Shown: positions 12,317 through 24,487, counted from the first letter of the stretch. The stretch: DNA of 64,000 nt from Nissolia schottii (GCA_003254905.1 QANU01064405.1:1464-65463), one strand, 5' to 3'. Made by a program: numbers and translations. The notes: a model not told the origin generated them from the letters alone.

Positions 12317-12607
12317 CTTGTGGATTTCTAATTGCTATTTCACTTGCTATAATCTCACTTTTATGCTCATTTTGATAATGCCAAAAAGGGGAGAGGTTAT
12401 GTGAGGATTATGACATAGCTTAAGGCGGAGTATTTGAATTGGTTATAGCTTTGAGATTGCCCATAACTGTCTATAACTGCTTGCTTATAATTTATACATC
12501 ATGCATATACGTATTCTAAGGGGGAGTGCACACAATTGTATATTCTATATGTTTCTCATTTTTCCCTCCTCACACATGATGTTTGTCATCATCAAAAAAA
12601 GGGAAGA
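12317..12607 (+). mobile_element. 3' internal end of a SIRE-like copia element with polypurine tract
   Basis: Contains CAAAAAGGGGAGAGG, AAGGGGGAGTG and finally TTTGTCATCATCAAAAAAAG leading to GGGAAGAA, immediately before an LTR start TGTAAATGCATG at 12608. A tail of this form (repeated purine blocks and TCATCATCAAA before the 3' LTR) is typical of SIRE/Maximus copia elements. No coding sequence survives here. Confidence 0.6.
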
Positions 12608-12790
12608 ATGTAAATGCATGTGTTATAATTTTTGATGATGCCAAAAGGATTTCAATAAAATTGCAATGATGATGTCAAAAGGCTCAAAGAACAATGAGAA
12701 TGCAATTCAAAATTGGATAATGGCACAATTGGAAACTTCAAGTAATCGCAACGAACTTCAAGCAGTGGCAATTATACTATGAAAAATATA

Positions 12791-13210
12791 TGTAAGATTA
12801 TTTCATAATCTCATAAAGATATGGTCCATGTATCTTATAGTGATACTAACTCTAATTAAAGGGAATCAACATGATGGCAATTGATTCTATAAGATGATAG
12901 AGTTAGTGGGGGGTATTTTAGTAAAACCGACTCTCCCCTCTCCCTTATAATTAATATGGCTTTACTCAAAGAAAAACAGGGGTTTAAGAATTCCCTAAAC
13001 ATTAGGGTTTGAGGCATGCCGCTCTTCTCACCATCAGAAGGGGTTGTAAGGATCAAAAGAAGAGAGGGGAAAAGAATTCGTCAATCCCATCCAATCACGA
13101 TTATGGATCCGGGTATGTGTCTCGTTCTTAATTTTACATACACTGTGATAATCACAAATTTCAAGATCGTTGTTTCTATGAATTGATGAATTGGAAAATC
13201 ACAACTTACA
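12791..13210 (+). repeat. 5' LTR of the copia element
   Basis: 420 bases, starting TGTAAGATT and ending CAACTTACA. It is colinear with 18802-19234, with scattered substitutions and one short insertion in the 3' copy. Confidence 0.92.
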
Positions 13211-13212
13211 TG

Positions 13213-13224
13213 TGGTATCAGAAC
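13213..13224 (+). other. Primer-binding site (initiator Met tRNA type)
   Basis: TGGTATCAGAAC two bases after the 5' LTR. It matches the usual copia PBS TGGTATCAGAGC except for one base. Confidence 0.85.
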
Positions 13225-13432
13225 TCCGGTTGTGGAATTTATGATTATCCTATAATGATGTTATTTATTATATATTATTCCCAAATGTTATGAACCCTAA
13301 TTTGAGGATTTGGGAATTTCTGAACTTTTTTTTAAAATTAATTCCTGAATATTAATTTGGAGAATTGGGAATTCAATGTACCCTTAATTGGGAATTTGGG
13401 AATTATGAACTTAACCCCTTAAGTAATTTCCT

Positions 13433-13925
13433 TTTAATTGCTTCTGTTGCGGGCACGAATCCCCCTCCACCTTCGTGCGCCGGCGCCACCACCGCGAACG
13501 GCTGCTCGTCGTCGGCAACGCCTTGGACGGTGTCTGAACCAGCGTGACGGTGCTGCTGGGTGCCGTCATCGTCCTTGTTGTTTTCACCACCGAAAGGATT
13601 GGCACGTGGAGACTTGCGACGACGATGGCGGCTGTGGCGATGGCTGTTCACGGCGATATACCCAGGCCTTGCGACAGTTGGGGCGGCATGAGAGAGCGGT
13701 GTCACGGAGAGAGAGGAGGAGATGCCGTCGCTGCCGCATAGCACATGGAGGAGCCGCAGCGAAAGAAGCCGCGTGCGGGAACGGCGGCTGCTGCATGTGC
13801 GTGGTCGGAACGGCTGCGGCACTTGCGGATCGGGGCGACTGCTGCGCGTGCAGATTGGAGCGGCTGCTGTGCGTGCATGCTCGGCGACAGTGGCTGTTAC
13901 GTGTGAGTGAGTGACGGAGATGGTT
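13433..13925. other. GC/CpG-rich island in the copia leader
   Basis: About 490 bases with very high GC and dense CpG in an element that is otherwise AT-rich. ORFs are open on both strands (158 codons plus, 197 codons minus), but their translations are low-complexity Arg/Ala/His/Ser sequence, as expected for GC-rich DNA with few stops. Internal quasi-repeats of CGGCTGCTG with a following TGCGTG recur at 13780-13880. It may be a captured host fragment, but I cannot identify a source. Confidence 0.6.
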
Positions 13926-14396
13926 GATGCTGCTGCGAATTGGTTTGTGCAGGAAGGTACTGTTGCTTCTCCATTATTAATGCCATTTTTGGTCAAAAGA
14001 AAAGTCCCTTTTTGTTTTAAAAAATCTGATGGGCCAATTTTATATTTTTATGTCAAAACATTTTTTTGTTTTGTGTTTTGGAATGGGCCAATTCTTTGGT
14101 TAATGCTGATGGGCCCCTTTATTGAGTTTTTGTTGTTTTTTGGGCAAGACGGATTGTTTTTTGTTTTGCTAATGGGTCAATAAAAATATATTTTTGGATC
14201 TGGAATGTGGGCTAATAAAAGATCATGGTGTTTTTGTTTTGATGTATTAAATCAAATATTTTCTGCCTATGTTATTGTTTACCTGAATGGGACCGTTTTG
14301 TTTTGTGAAATGCAAACAAAAAAAAATTAAGGATGGGTTAATAAAAGTTTTTGGGCTGATAATTAATATTTTAGCCAGTACGGAAGTTAATTGTAA

Positions 14397-14820
14397 CAAG
14401 TTAATGATTAATAAATTTATTTTGTGATTATTCACAATTAAATAAAGGAATTATTAATTATTATGCTATGAGGTTGTCCAAAGGTGAACTATTGCTTATA
14501 ATTAATGATATTATAGTGACATATTGACATAACTGTAAGAGGTCAATATTTAATAAATTTATTTTGTGATTATTCACAATTAAATAAAGAAATCATTAAT
14601 TATTATGCTAGAAGGTTGCCCAAAGGTGAACCATTGCTTATAATTAATGATATTATGGTGACATATTGACATAACTGTAAGAGGTCACTATTTAGTAAAT
14701 TCATTTTGTGATTATTCACAATTAAATAAAGGAATTATTAATTATTATGCTAGGAGGTTGTCCAAAGGTGAACCATTGCTTATAATTAATGATATTATGG
14801 TGACATATTGACATACTTGT
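14397..14820 (+). repeat. 142-base tandem repeat, three copies
   Basis: Three consecutive units carry TTTTGTGATTATTCACAATT at a spacing of 142 bases (the TTTTG of each unit ends at 14424, 14566 and 14708). Each also contains CCAAAGGTGAAC and TGACATATTGACAT. A fourth CCAAAGGTGAAC stands alone at about 14910. The array is in the untranslated leader between PBS and gag. Confidence 0.9.
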
Positions 14821-15000
14821 GAACGTGCTTCTATATCCAAAGATAACATGCATGTTGGCTTGAGTGTGGTTGATATATTATATTTTGAATTTATGAATGT
14901 AAGTATCACCCAAAGGTGAACTTAGATACATAACTAAAGTTGTTGTTTGAATCTATTAAAGTTACTCAAAGCATTAATGTATAAGCTTGTATAAAATCTT

Positions 15001-15643
15001 GCGGCTTCCGTGAACGTGTATGGTGCAGCCAATGGTATTGTCAAGTTCAATGGGTTGAATTATGATGATTGGTTTGAACAAATCCACTTCCATTTGGGCT
15101 TTATGGATTTGGATCTCGCATTAATAATGGATAAAACCGCAGCCATTACTAAGACTAGTTTAGAAGAGGATAAAAACCTCTATCATGCTTGGGACAAGTC
15201 TAACCGGCTGAGTGTGAACTTGATGAGAATAACATTGACTGATAATGTTAAACCATCCATGCCTAAGACATAAGATGTTAAGGCATTCATGGCAAAGATT
15301 AAGGAATACTCTCAATTGGACATTATTGACAAGTCCATTGTGAGTAGCTTAATGAATGAGTTGGCGAACAAGAAATTTGATTGGTCACAACTCATTCATG
15401 ATCATGTGACTGGAATGGAAAATTTATCAGCAAAAGTGAAATCAATGGGCATGGATGTGAGTGAGTCATTTCTAGTACAGTTCATAATGAACTCACTTCC
15501 TCCTGAGTTTGGCCAGTTCCAGGTGCATTACAACACCATTAAGAAAAAAAATGGAATTTCAGGAAATTAAGGCCATGTTGGTTGAAGAGGAAGGGAGGTT
15601 AAAGAAGATGAAGGATCACTCTCTTCAATTTCACGTTTCATGA
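15001..15643 (+). pseudogene. gag: copia gag (broken)
   Basis: Translates as a copia Gag N-terminal domain: KFNGLNYDDWFEQIHFHLG, later DHVTGMENLSAKVKSMGM and FIMNSLPPEFGQF. There is a stop at 15271-15273, and reading continues in the same frame afterwards. A frameshift lies in the A-run near 15542-15550, after which EIKAMLVEEEGRL follows in another frame. The expected initiator appears lost: the frame reads CTT-GCG-GCT-TCC where ATG-GCG would be expected, with an upstream in-frame stop (14992). No CCHC zinc knuckle and no aspartic protease motif follow. Confidence 0.8.
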
Positions 15644-16640
15644 TGTTGCACGTAATGAGAATTCTGTTTTCTTGTGGCATCAAAGGTTAGGTCACATTTC
15701 CAAAGAAAGGATATTGAGGTTAGTGAAAAGTGAAATCTTACCTCAATTGGATTTTGATGACTGGGATATATGTGTGGATTACATTAAAGGCAAGCAAACC
15801 AAGCATATATCGAAAAGTCCTGCCATGAGAAGCAGTCAACTCCTTGAGTTGATACATACTGACATATGCAGTCCCTTCGACACTCCATCTTGGGGTGGTG
15901 AAAGGTATTTCATCACTTTTATTGATGACTTCTCAAGTTATTGTTATTTATATCTACTGCATGAAAAGTCTCAATCAGTGGACGTCCTTGAGGTTCATTA
16001 ATGAGGTGGAAAGGCAGTTGGATAGAAAAGTAAAGGTTGTGAGGTCTGATAGAGGTGGTGAATATTATGGGAAGTTCAATGAAAGAGGACAATGTCCTAG
16101 TCCATTTGCAAAGTTCCTCGAAAGTTAGGACATATGTGAACAGTACACAATGCCCGGTACACCACAGCAAAATGGTGTAGCTGAAAGACGGAATCGTACT
16201 CTTATGGAAATGGTTAGGAGCATGATAAATCATAGTAATGTACCTCTATCGTTATGGATATATGCATTAAGATCCGCTGGGTATCTGCTTAACAGGGTTC
16301 CTAGTAAGGCAGTTCCTAAGACTTCTTATGAACTGTGGACAGGAAGGAAACCCAGTTTGAGGCACCTTCATGTTTAGGGTTGCCCGGCAGAAATAAGGGT
16401 ATATAATCCACACGAAAGGAAGCTTGATGCAAGAATTTTCAGTGGTTATTTCATCGGCTATCCTGAGAAGTCAAAGGGTTACATATTTTATTGCCCTAAT
16501 CATAGTACGAGAATAATTGAGTCTGGTAATGGTAAGTTCCTTGAAAAAGGTTAGTTCAGTGGGAGTGAAGAATCACGAAAGGTGGAGTTCAAGAGAACCG
16601 TGTAGAAATCCCTACACCTAGTGTTTCTCCTCAGGTTGTT
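15644..16640 (+). pseudogene. copia GAG-pre-integrase and integrase (broken)
   Basis: Starts with WHQRLGHISKERI (the His pair of the HHCC zinc site). The second Cys appears as Tyr (ICVDYIKGKQ). Integrase core follows: LIHTDICSPF carries the first Asp, VVRSDRGGEYYG the second, and TPQQNGVAERRNRTL the catalytic Glu. A frameshift near 15990 and stops at about 16126, 16375 and 16551 break the frame. Catalytic residues survive but the reading frame does not. Confidence 0.85.
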
Positions 16641-17722
16641 GTGCCTTTTGTTGTATCAGAGTCACACAACAGTCCAGGGCAACAAATCAATGCTCCAAAC
16701 CCACGAGATGAACATATGGATAATGAACTAACCGATGATGTGCAAGTCACTAATGAGCACATGGTGGATGAACCGCAAGTAATACCTTTAAGAAAGTCTG
16801 AAAGGCAGAAAAGACCAACCATTTCAGATGACTATATAGTTTATTCACTTGAGCATGAATGTGACTTAAGCATTGATAAAGATTCAGTCTCATGGAATGT
16901 GAAAATTCTGAAAAGTGGCTCAATGCTATGAAAGAAGAGTTGAAATCAATGGATGACAATAAGGTTTGGGATCTAGTCGAGTTGCCGGAAGGTTCAAAGC
17001 GAGTTGGTTGTAAATGGGTCTTTAAGACCAAACTAGACTCGAAAGGCAACATTGAAAGATATAAGGCTAGACTTGTCGCCAAAGGTTACACTCAAAAGAA
17101 CGGCATTGACTATAAAGAGACCTTCTCTCCAGTTTCAAAGAAGGACTCTTTGAGAATTGTTATGGCCTTGGTGGCTCATTATGACCTAGAGCTTCACCAA
17201 ATGGATGTAAAGACCGCCTTTCTTAATGGTGACTTGGAAGAAGAGGTTTATATGGATCAACCCAAAGGGTTTTTGACCACAGGAAAAGAAAATTTGGTGT
17301 GTAAGTTAAAGAAGTCAATATATGGACTAAAACAAGCTTCCCGACAATGGTATCTTAAGTTCAATGATACTATCTTGTCATACGGTTTTGTAGAGAACAC
17401 TGTTGATCGGTGTATATACATGAAGGTCAGTGGGAGCAAGTTTATTATATTAGTTCTGTATGTTGATGACATTCTTCTTGCTGCGAATGATGTTGTCTTG
17501 TTACATGATGTAAAGAAATTTCTCTCTAACAAATTTGAAATGAAAGATATGGGTGAGACATCCTATGTGATAGGAATAGAAATATTCCGTGAAAGATCAC
17601 AAGGAGTATTGGGATTGTCTCAGAAGGGCTATATCAATAAAGTGTTAGAGAGATTTAGAATGGAAAGTTGCTCTTCAGGAATAGTTCCAATCCAGAAGGG
17701 AGATAAGTTTAGCCAAATGTAG
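16641..17722 (+). pseudogene. copia reverse transcriptase
   Basis: A long open block contains WLNAMKEELKSM, CKWVFKTKLDSKG, RYKARLVAKGYTQ, HQMDVKTAFLNG, SIYGLKQASRQWY and the active-site box LYVDDILLAAND. The core of 276 codons from 16892 is uninterrupted. It stops at 17720-17722, and the bridge to RNase H (17723-17907) is out of frame with several stops. The RT domain is nearly intact but cannot be expressed as part of a polyprotein. Confidence 0.92.
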
Positions 17723-17907
17723 AGTCCCATAATGAATTGGAACGTAAGGAAATGGAGTGTATCCCTTATGATTCTGTGGTTGGGAGCTTGATGTACGCTC
17801 AAACATGCACTTGACCAGATATAAGTTTTGCTGTTGGAATGTTGAGCCGGCATTAAAGTAATCCCGGAATAGACCACTGGAAAGCTGCAAAGAAGGTCCT
17901 TAGGTAC

Positions 17908-18447
17908 TTGCAAGGCACCAAGGATTACATGCTCACTTACAGAAAATCAAATAGCCTTGAAGTAGTTGGCTACTCGGATTCAGACTATGCAGGGTGTGTA
18001 GACTCTAGGAAATCCACATTTGGTTATGTCTTTCTACTAGCTGGAGGGGCTATTTCATGGAAAAGTGGTAAAGAGTCTATCATCGCTACTTCTACTATGG
18101 AGGCTGAATTTGTGGCATGCTTTGAGGCCACAGTTCAAGCATTATGGTTGCGGAACTTTGTCTTGGGGCTTAGTGTTGTCGACAGCATAGCTAGGCCGCT
18201 AAGAATTTATTGTGACAATTCCGCAGTAGTCTTCTTCTCGAAGAATGACAAGTATTCCAAGGGTGCAAAACACATGGATTTAAAGTACTTGTCAGTTAAG
18301 GAAGAAGTGCAGAAACAAAAAGTGTCAATTGAGCATATTGGTACAAGATCAATGATAGCGGATCCGCTAACTAAAGGGTTGCCGCCCAAAATGTTTTCTG
18401 GTCATGTTAAAGGTATGGGCATTATTGATAAGTCCTTGTTAGCTTGA
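17908..18447 (+). pseudogene. copia RNase H domain
   Basis: 179 open codons. Includes GYSDSDYAGCVDSRKSTFGY, AISWKSGKESIIATSTMEAE and IYCDNSAVVFFSKN, the standard copia RNase H blocks with the acidic residues present, then GAKHMDLKYLSVKE and the C-terminal IADPLTKGLP. The frame ends at a normal stop, about 340 bases before the polypurine tract. Confidence 0.92.
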
Positions 18448-18790
18448 TATGTATACATATGTGTGGATCTTGCTCGTATTGTTATGACACTTATGAATTC
18501 AATTAAAGTTATGTTTCTGCCTTTATTTATTTGTTATTCACATTATATTATGTACATGTATTATTCTGTGTAATAACATGTTATGGACATTAAAGTCAAA
18601 GGTCATAATATGCCTTGATTAAAGCTATTTGGGTTGAGTTGCTTGTGATACATGGAAGGAAACTTGTCGTTTTAATTGACATTGACCGCCATGATTCAAC
18701 CAGTTCAATTCAATGAAAGAAGATGACTTGAGTTCTCCAATGTAAAGTGCGCACTTATAGTTATTGGATCTTCAAGTCGTCACATGGACC

Positions 18791-18800
18791 AAGTGGGAGA
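18791..18800 (+). other. Polypurine tract of the copia element
   Basis: AAGTGGGAGA immediately upstream of the 3' LTR, the usual plus-strand primer site. Confidence 0.85.
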
Positions 18801-18801
18801 T

Positions 18802-19234
18802 TATAAGATTATTTCATAATCTCATAAAGATATGGTCCATGTATCTTATAGTGATACTAACTCTAATTAAAGGGAATCAAGATGATGGCAATTGATTCTA
18901 TAAGATATGATAGAGTTAGTGGGGGGTATTTTAGTAAAACTGACCCTCCCCTCTTCCTTATAATTAAGATGACTTTACTCAAAGAAAAACAGGGGTTTTA
19001 AGGATTCCAAAGAATTCAGTAAACATTAGGGTTTGAGGCCTGCCGCTCTTCTCACCATTAGAAGGGGTTGTAAGGATCAAAGGAAGAGAGGGGAAAAGAA
19101 TTCGTCAATCCCATCCAATCACGATAATGGATCCGGGTATGTGTCTCATTCTTACTTTTACATACACTGTGATAATCATAAATTTCAAGATCGTTGTTTC
19201 CATGAATTGATCAATTGGAAAATCACAACTTACA
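18802..19234 (+). repeat. 3' LTR of the copia element
   Basis: 433 bases, colinear with the 5' LTR. Its first bases are TATAAGATT where the 5' LTR has TGTAAGATT, so the canonical TG is mutated. It ends CAACTTACA followed by target duplication ATATA. Confidence 0.92.
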
Positions 19235-20564
19235 ATATATTCTTCATCAAATTCTCAATTGATCAAAGCTCAAAGAACAAAGTCTAACTGCTCATTTGGT
19301 ATTACTTCTAAGACTTAGGTTCTTTTGTTAAAAGTTTTCTCTTGATAATTTTAATTTTCCATGGTTTTGATTCAATCATTTAAAAATCTTTTGAAAAACT
19401 TCATGCCAAAATATATTATGTTAAAAAAGTTTTTCATGAAGCATATAACTTGAATATAACATCACAAAGGTTTTTAATCAAGGGTATATAGTGAAAAAAT
19501 GGTAAAATATGTTTTCAAAGGCTAAGTAATTGATTACCTTGTTTAAGGAATCAATTACACGCTTCTGGAATATGCTGTAATCGATTACAGTATTGTGTAT
19601 TTGATTACACATGAACTTTGAAGCATGTAATTGATTGAAATGTCATGTAATCGAGTATAACTGTCCTTTATGCCAAAATGAAGTGACTTTTAATCAAGGG
19701 GCATGTCTCTCCGAAAATCAATCATTTTGCATGGATTTAAGGCCTATAAATACCCTGCATTTCATTATGAAAAACCAAGTGTAAACTACATTTAATCATT
19801 TATTTTCAACAATGGTTTTTCATCAAAGTTTTGGGCCAAAATGAGTTCTCACTTGAAAAACTTCATAGTTCTTCAACTTGTATAATTTCCTTTATTGAGA
19901 AAGTGATTCTGATTCTTCATCATTCATTTCTAAATCATTGTAAGAGAGTGGGGCTTCCCTCATGTGAATTAAGAGTGAAGAATCTCTTGTTTTTGAGTTG
20001 CTTGAACTTTATGGGTGAGGGATCCCAAGAAGTGAAAGAACTCAAGTGTTGAAAAGGTTTTCCAAACACCTTTAAGGATTGGAACCAGTGGAAAAACTGA
20101 AGCAAATTGCTTGGGGACTGGATGTAGGCTGCAGCCGGTGACCGAACCAGGATAAAGTTCTGAGTTTGCTTTTCTCTTCCCTTAATCTTTACATTACTGC
20201 AAGTTTGATTTATTATAGTTATTCTTAATGATTTCATCTTTGTTAGTTTATTCTGCTACAAGTAATATTTAAATGCATGAAAATGCACAATAACTTAAAG
20301 TTGGATTAAGTTTTCAAACACTTAATTCACCCCCCTCTTGGGTGTTGGTTGCCACATGGCTAACATTAACATATCAAACTAGGAAAGCAAACTTACTCCC
20401 ACTGATCTTCAGATACATACACCGATTGATTGTGTTTGCTTAAATCCAAAGGGCATAATAGTATCATTGTACTTCAAATACCAGTGGTAGGATGTTTGCT
20501 TAAGTCTGTATAGAATTTCCTTAAGTTTACACACAGTGTGTTCTCGCCCCCCCCCTTAGTTGGA

Positions 20565-22150
20565 AAATCCATAAGTTGATCCATAACTATCATAACCTGA
20601 AAATTACGGTGTATCAATGCTTTTTCCCGATTTCTGTCAAAATGTTAGGTATCAAAAGCCGAAATGTCTAAGAATTATGATTTTTGATAGACATAAGCTC
20701 GTTTATCACACTAAGAAACTCATATTTTGAACCCAAAATCTCAAAATTACAGTTTTACCCTTTTTGCCCATAATGCCTTTTTAATTTACCCATAAAGGCC
20801 AATTTTGTTTGAAATTTTAGTTCTCAAAATACCAAAGGGCTCAAGACTTGACCCCAAGGTTTTTGATAGATCTAAACCCATTTTTCATTAAAACCAACCT
20901 AGATTTTCAGTCCATTTTTCTGAAATTTCCGTTTTTCCCTTGCTTGCCTGAAAACGTCGTTTTACTCGTTTTGCTTGAGAAATTTTTCGGGGGCTCCAAA
21001 AATCATAAAACTTAACACCCCCACTAGATTTTTTGTGCAAATTCCAAAAATGATATTAGTTTTTCATGATAAAAATCTCAGCATACAGTTCCCATTAAAA
21101 CTCGTCATTTTCCCATTTTATCCCTAGGTATGCTTAAATTCTAACAAAGTCACAGATAAACACCAGCAGTTTTCTAGGAAAACAACAACAATATTAACAA
21201 CATATACATAACATAGATCACACATAAATCATCATAACAAGCCACATAGACAGTGAAAGGTCGGTTTACCCACTTATTGAAACTACTCCAAGTGGTTCAA
21301 GGAAACTTGTGCAGAAACCCTAGAGTGCCCTAGTGCTTCGAGCTCTCGCACGCCTTGCTTCTGAACGAATCCTAGGGTATGTGTATTAGGGTTTTTCCTA
21401 AGAAAATAAAGGAAAATTTCAAGAGGACAAGATTAGGGAAAATTGTGGTCAAGTTCTTGTAGTGAGGTTCTGTGTTTCTGTTTTGTCAGAGTAACGACAG
21501 TGTGTGTGAACGTAACGTGTTTTATGGGAGCTTCTTTGATATCAATTTCAAGAACCATATGAGGCTATTTATAGCCCCTCTTGGCTGTGTAACTCTTGCC
21601 AAATTTTGGCAAGATTTAATTCAAAAAGAAATGGGATTATGATGTCATCCATGATGTCATTCATGGTGAGTCATATAATGACTTATCTTAAGAGATAATC
21701 TTAGACCATTTGACTTTTCAAATGGAGATTTGGTGGTCGTGTATCTTTCTCTTGGACATGCATGAGTTCTTTAATTTATGAAATTAAATTTTGATCATGT
21801 TTGATCATGTTTGGTCGTTAGCAGTTCGTGTATAGATGCCCTAAAAATTATCCGAACACACCATCGTGATCTACTAATTTTTCTAATGAGGAATTTAATT
21901 CAATCCAAGGTATTCGTAAATTTATTTTCATAAAAGTGTGCTTTATGGATACCTTTGATTCGTAATTGAATTCCGATCATGACCAAAAATCGGTCTGAAT
22001 CTCGTGAAATTTTGCGAGATCGCAAAACCCTTATTTTGACTAGTATTTTTAGAAAATAAATCTTATGATTTAATTTTTCAGTCGCAATAATTAGTTCGTA
22101 TTTATATATTACGCGAAATTCTTTATAATGGGAAAAATCGGGATCTTACA
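20565..22150 (-). mobile_element. Truncated gypsy-type long LTR, minus strand (copy D)
   Basis: On the minus strand it begins at 22150 with TGTAAGATCCCGATTTTTCC then CATTATAAAGAATTTCGCG, closely matching the start of the LTR at 40334. GTGGGTAAACC occurs near 21270. The expected 3' end (GGGTGTTACA, which would read TGTAACACCC on the plus strand) is absent, so the copy is truncated somewhere around 20.57 kb. Confidence 0.7.
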
Positions 22151-24487
22151 AACTACGTGTTAGATAAAGCGATAAAATTTGTTATGTCATTTCTCAATTA
22201 GTTGAAGAAATGGTTCTTGTTACAATTTGGAGGAACTGAGTACTATTTTTTTTTGTGTCCCATTAATTTACTCGAATAATAAAATTGAAAGCAAGAGGGA
22301 CTGGTACTTGAATAACTTGTATTGAGGATGTTCCAATATGGCATTTGTCCTATACCTAAGCAATATAATGGATATAAGTTGTAATTAATAAAATAGCTAT
22401 TATAGGTAGTTTGTGTTATAAAAGGTACCATATGTGGTCTCATTAAAAGAGGTAGCACATGTTGGGTGATTTGTTTTATAAGTAGTCAATCAGCATAATA
22501 CTTTTGCTTTTTTTATTTAAACGAAATGGTAATCGTAAACAATCCAATTTCATTACATTTAGTTAGTCATATTTAAGCCGACTTATAAAGAGTTTGCAGG
22601 ACAACTCAAGGAGTTAAACATTCTATGTGTGCATCTCTATTAAGTCTAGAAATGACCTAGTAGCAGAGGGACTAACGCGTTTCTTTTTGTAATTTGCGAG
22701 AAACTAATTGAGTCTTATAAATAGTGAAGAACCAAATAAGACATTCTACCTTCTGCTTTTTAATTTTTTTATTTTTTTATTTTTTCCGTACGGTAAAAAC
22801 AGAATACGTCTATCGTGCAGGTAGCAATCGTGCAGTCCATTCAGCCTGCCTAGCGCTGCTGATAATTTATTTATCGATTGAAATTAAAAAAAAAAAAAAA
22901 GAAGTAAAGAAAATAAACCCTTAATCTTAAGGGAATCAACATGTCATTTTTTTTTAATGTCTTTAGAATAAATTTTGGGGGTGCAAGTGTAGTCAGTGAC
23001 ATATCTCAAAGAAGCGTATCAATCCTATACGTGACAAGAAGCTCCACTAGATCTGCTGTATTCTGTCTAAACTCTGATCAACTAGTGCCCAAGCCTTTCA
23101 CAAAAGTGAAAAAGTGCACCCACTTTTGAGGACCACTGTGTGACTCAACACTCTTTTGCTCCACGTAATTTGAACTGGTAAGTTTTTGTAGACAACATAG
23201 ACCGAAGCGCAGTATGAAATATATTACAGTACGAGCAATTACCTGGAATTGTACGTGTCTCACCATTCATTACAAATAACATTTTTGCTACAATATAAAA
23301 ACAAGGTCTTCAAAATTAAGTATGAGTTATTGCATTAGTGATTTATCTTACTGCATCGGACACGAGAGTGTAATTTTCTTTAAATTAAAAATATTAACCA
23401 TATCACTTAATATGGAAGGATTTATTCCGCGCAGTTTCCCATTTAAGGAACTGAACTAAGAACATATTCCAACCTTCGAACCCTTTTGTGGGCACGCGTA
23501 CACTCATTGCTTCGCATCTGGTGACTGCTACAGTAGCACATGTAACAAATGCCATTGCAGATACTGATTAACCTTGTGTTCCTAAACCATGTCAGCCAGA
23601 AATTTAAAGTGAAAAAGTGCAAGCAAATTTCAACTTTTTTTTGTTCTCGTTGTATCTCATCCCTTACATAAAAGACAGACGCAGCAAGCACTTTTGAGGA
23701 CCACAATGTCATGACTCGAATAGCACTTTTTATGGTTGGAACTAAGAACCGTAAGGGTACGATGAAAACTTTGTCGATAGAACACACATCCAAATCGTGG
23801 GTTCTGGCTGTTGTAAGTTGGATGCACGTGCGGACAAAAAATGAGTGGGTGGGATTTATTACTTGGAACTATAGTTTTATCGATTAGCCTCCTAAAGACC
23901 TCTGTTTGGTTAGAGAAAGAGGAGAAACTACAGAGAAGAGAGAGCTGCAAAAAAGAAGATTTCTATTGCTTGGTACATTTGATATGGGCCTAGGGGTGGA
24001 AATGGGTTGAGACGGGTTAAATTCTAACTTGTTTTTAAACTATTATCCGTTACAGCTCTTTTTTCTAAGGTTCGGCCTGATCATTTTATAAGTTTGGTTT
24101 GATCCAAAAATCTATTTATATGCCTATTTGAAACAGAGAAAATAAAAAGAAATAAAAAATTTAGATATAATTTATGTAAAGGAATAACGATCAGATGAAG
24201 AAAAATTCAACGAAATCATTCGAGACATCAAAGGAATCAATATCAAATCAACATGAATCAATCAAACCCTTGGAAGCAAATCTCCATGATTGCATTACTT
24301 TGATAATGGAATCAAATCAAACAATTATAGAATAAAATAGTCAACATATCTTTTCCATATATTGTGACCGTTGTAATAATCTATATGACAAATAGGCTTG
24401 GCTTGAATCCTTTCAAGTACAACCTGTATAGAGCTAATACAATAGTCTATGCAATACCACACCAAGTTTATTGACCTTCTTTCTCTC
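22151..24487. other. AT-rich intergenic DNA with a duplicated segment
   Basis: No gene recognised. Poly-A/T runs at 22765-22786 and 22887-22901. The segment 23340-23620 has a diverged copy at 29765-30060, described as a finding. A GGGGTGGAAATGGGTTGAG motif at about 23994 resembles the end of hAT-type MITEs, but no partner terminus was found. Confidence 0.5.

Larger units (their letters stand above)
12791..19234 (+). mobile_element. Full-length but decayed Ty1/copia retrotransposon
   Basis: A 6444-base element with both LTRs, a tRNA-iMet-type PBS (TGGTATCAGAAC from 13213), polypurine tract AAGTGGGAGA (18791-18800), and target duplication ATATA (12786-12790 and 19235-19239). Order is gag, then integrase, reverse transcriptase, RNase H, which is the copia order. 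The zinc knuckle and protease are absent: gag is followed within about 20 bases by the GAG-pre-integrase segment, indicating an internal deletion. Several stops and frameshifts break gag and integrase, and the RT to RNase H junction is also broken, so it cannot be autonomous. The leader is unusually long (about 1.8 kb) with a GC-rich island and a 142-base tandem repeat. It sits inside the older SIRE-like LTR. Confidence 0.93.
12608..20356 (+). mobile_element. SIRE-like 3' LTR split by a later copia insertion
   Basis: The left part is 12608-12790 and the right part about 19240-20356, separated by the copia element and its duplicated target. Joined, they total about 1.3 kb and align along their length with 62236-63560. 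Shared landmarks are TGTAAATGCA near the start, AAAGTTTTCTCTTGATAATTTT, TTCATGAAGCATATAACTTG, and a zone of GTAATCGATTACA-type motifs (19520-19660 and 62660-62800). The right end is about GGTTGCCACA at 20356. The repeat preceded the copia insertion. Confidence 0.7.

Noticed and set aside
13403..13996. 197-codon minus-strand ORF and 158-codon plus-strand ORF
   Set aside because: Both are in a GC-rich block where stops are rare; the translations are low-complexity and overlap each other in opposite directions.
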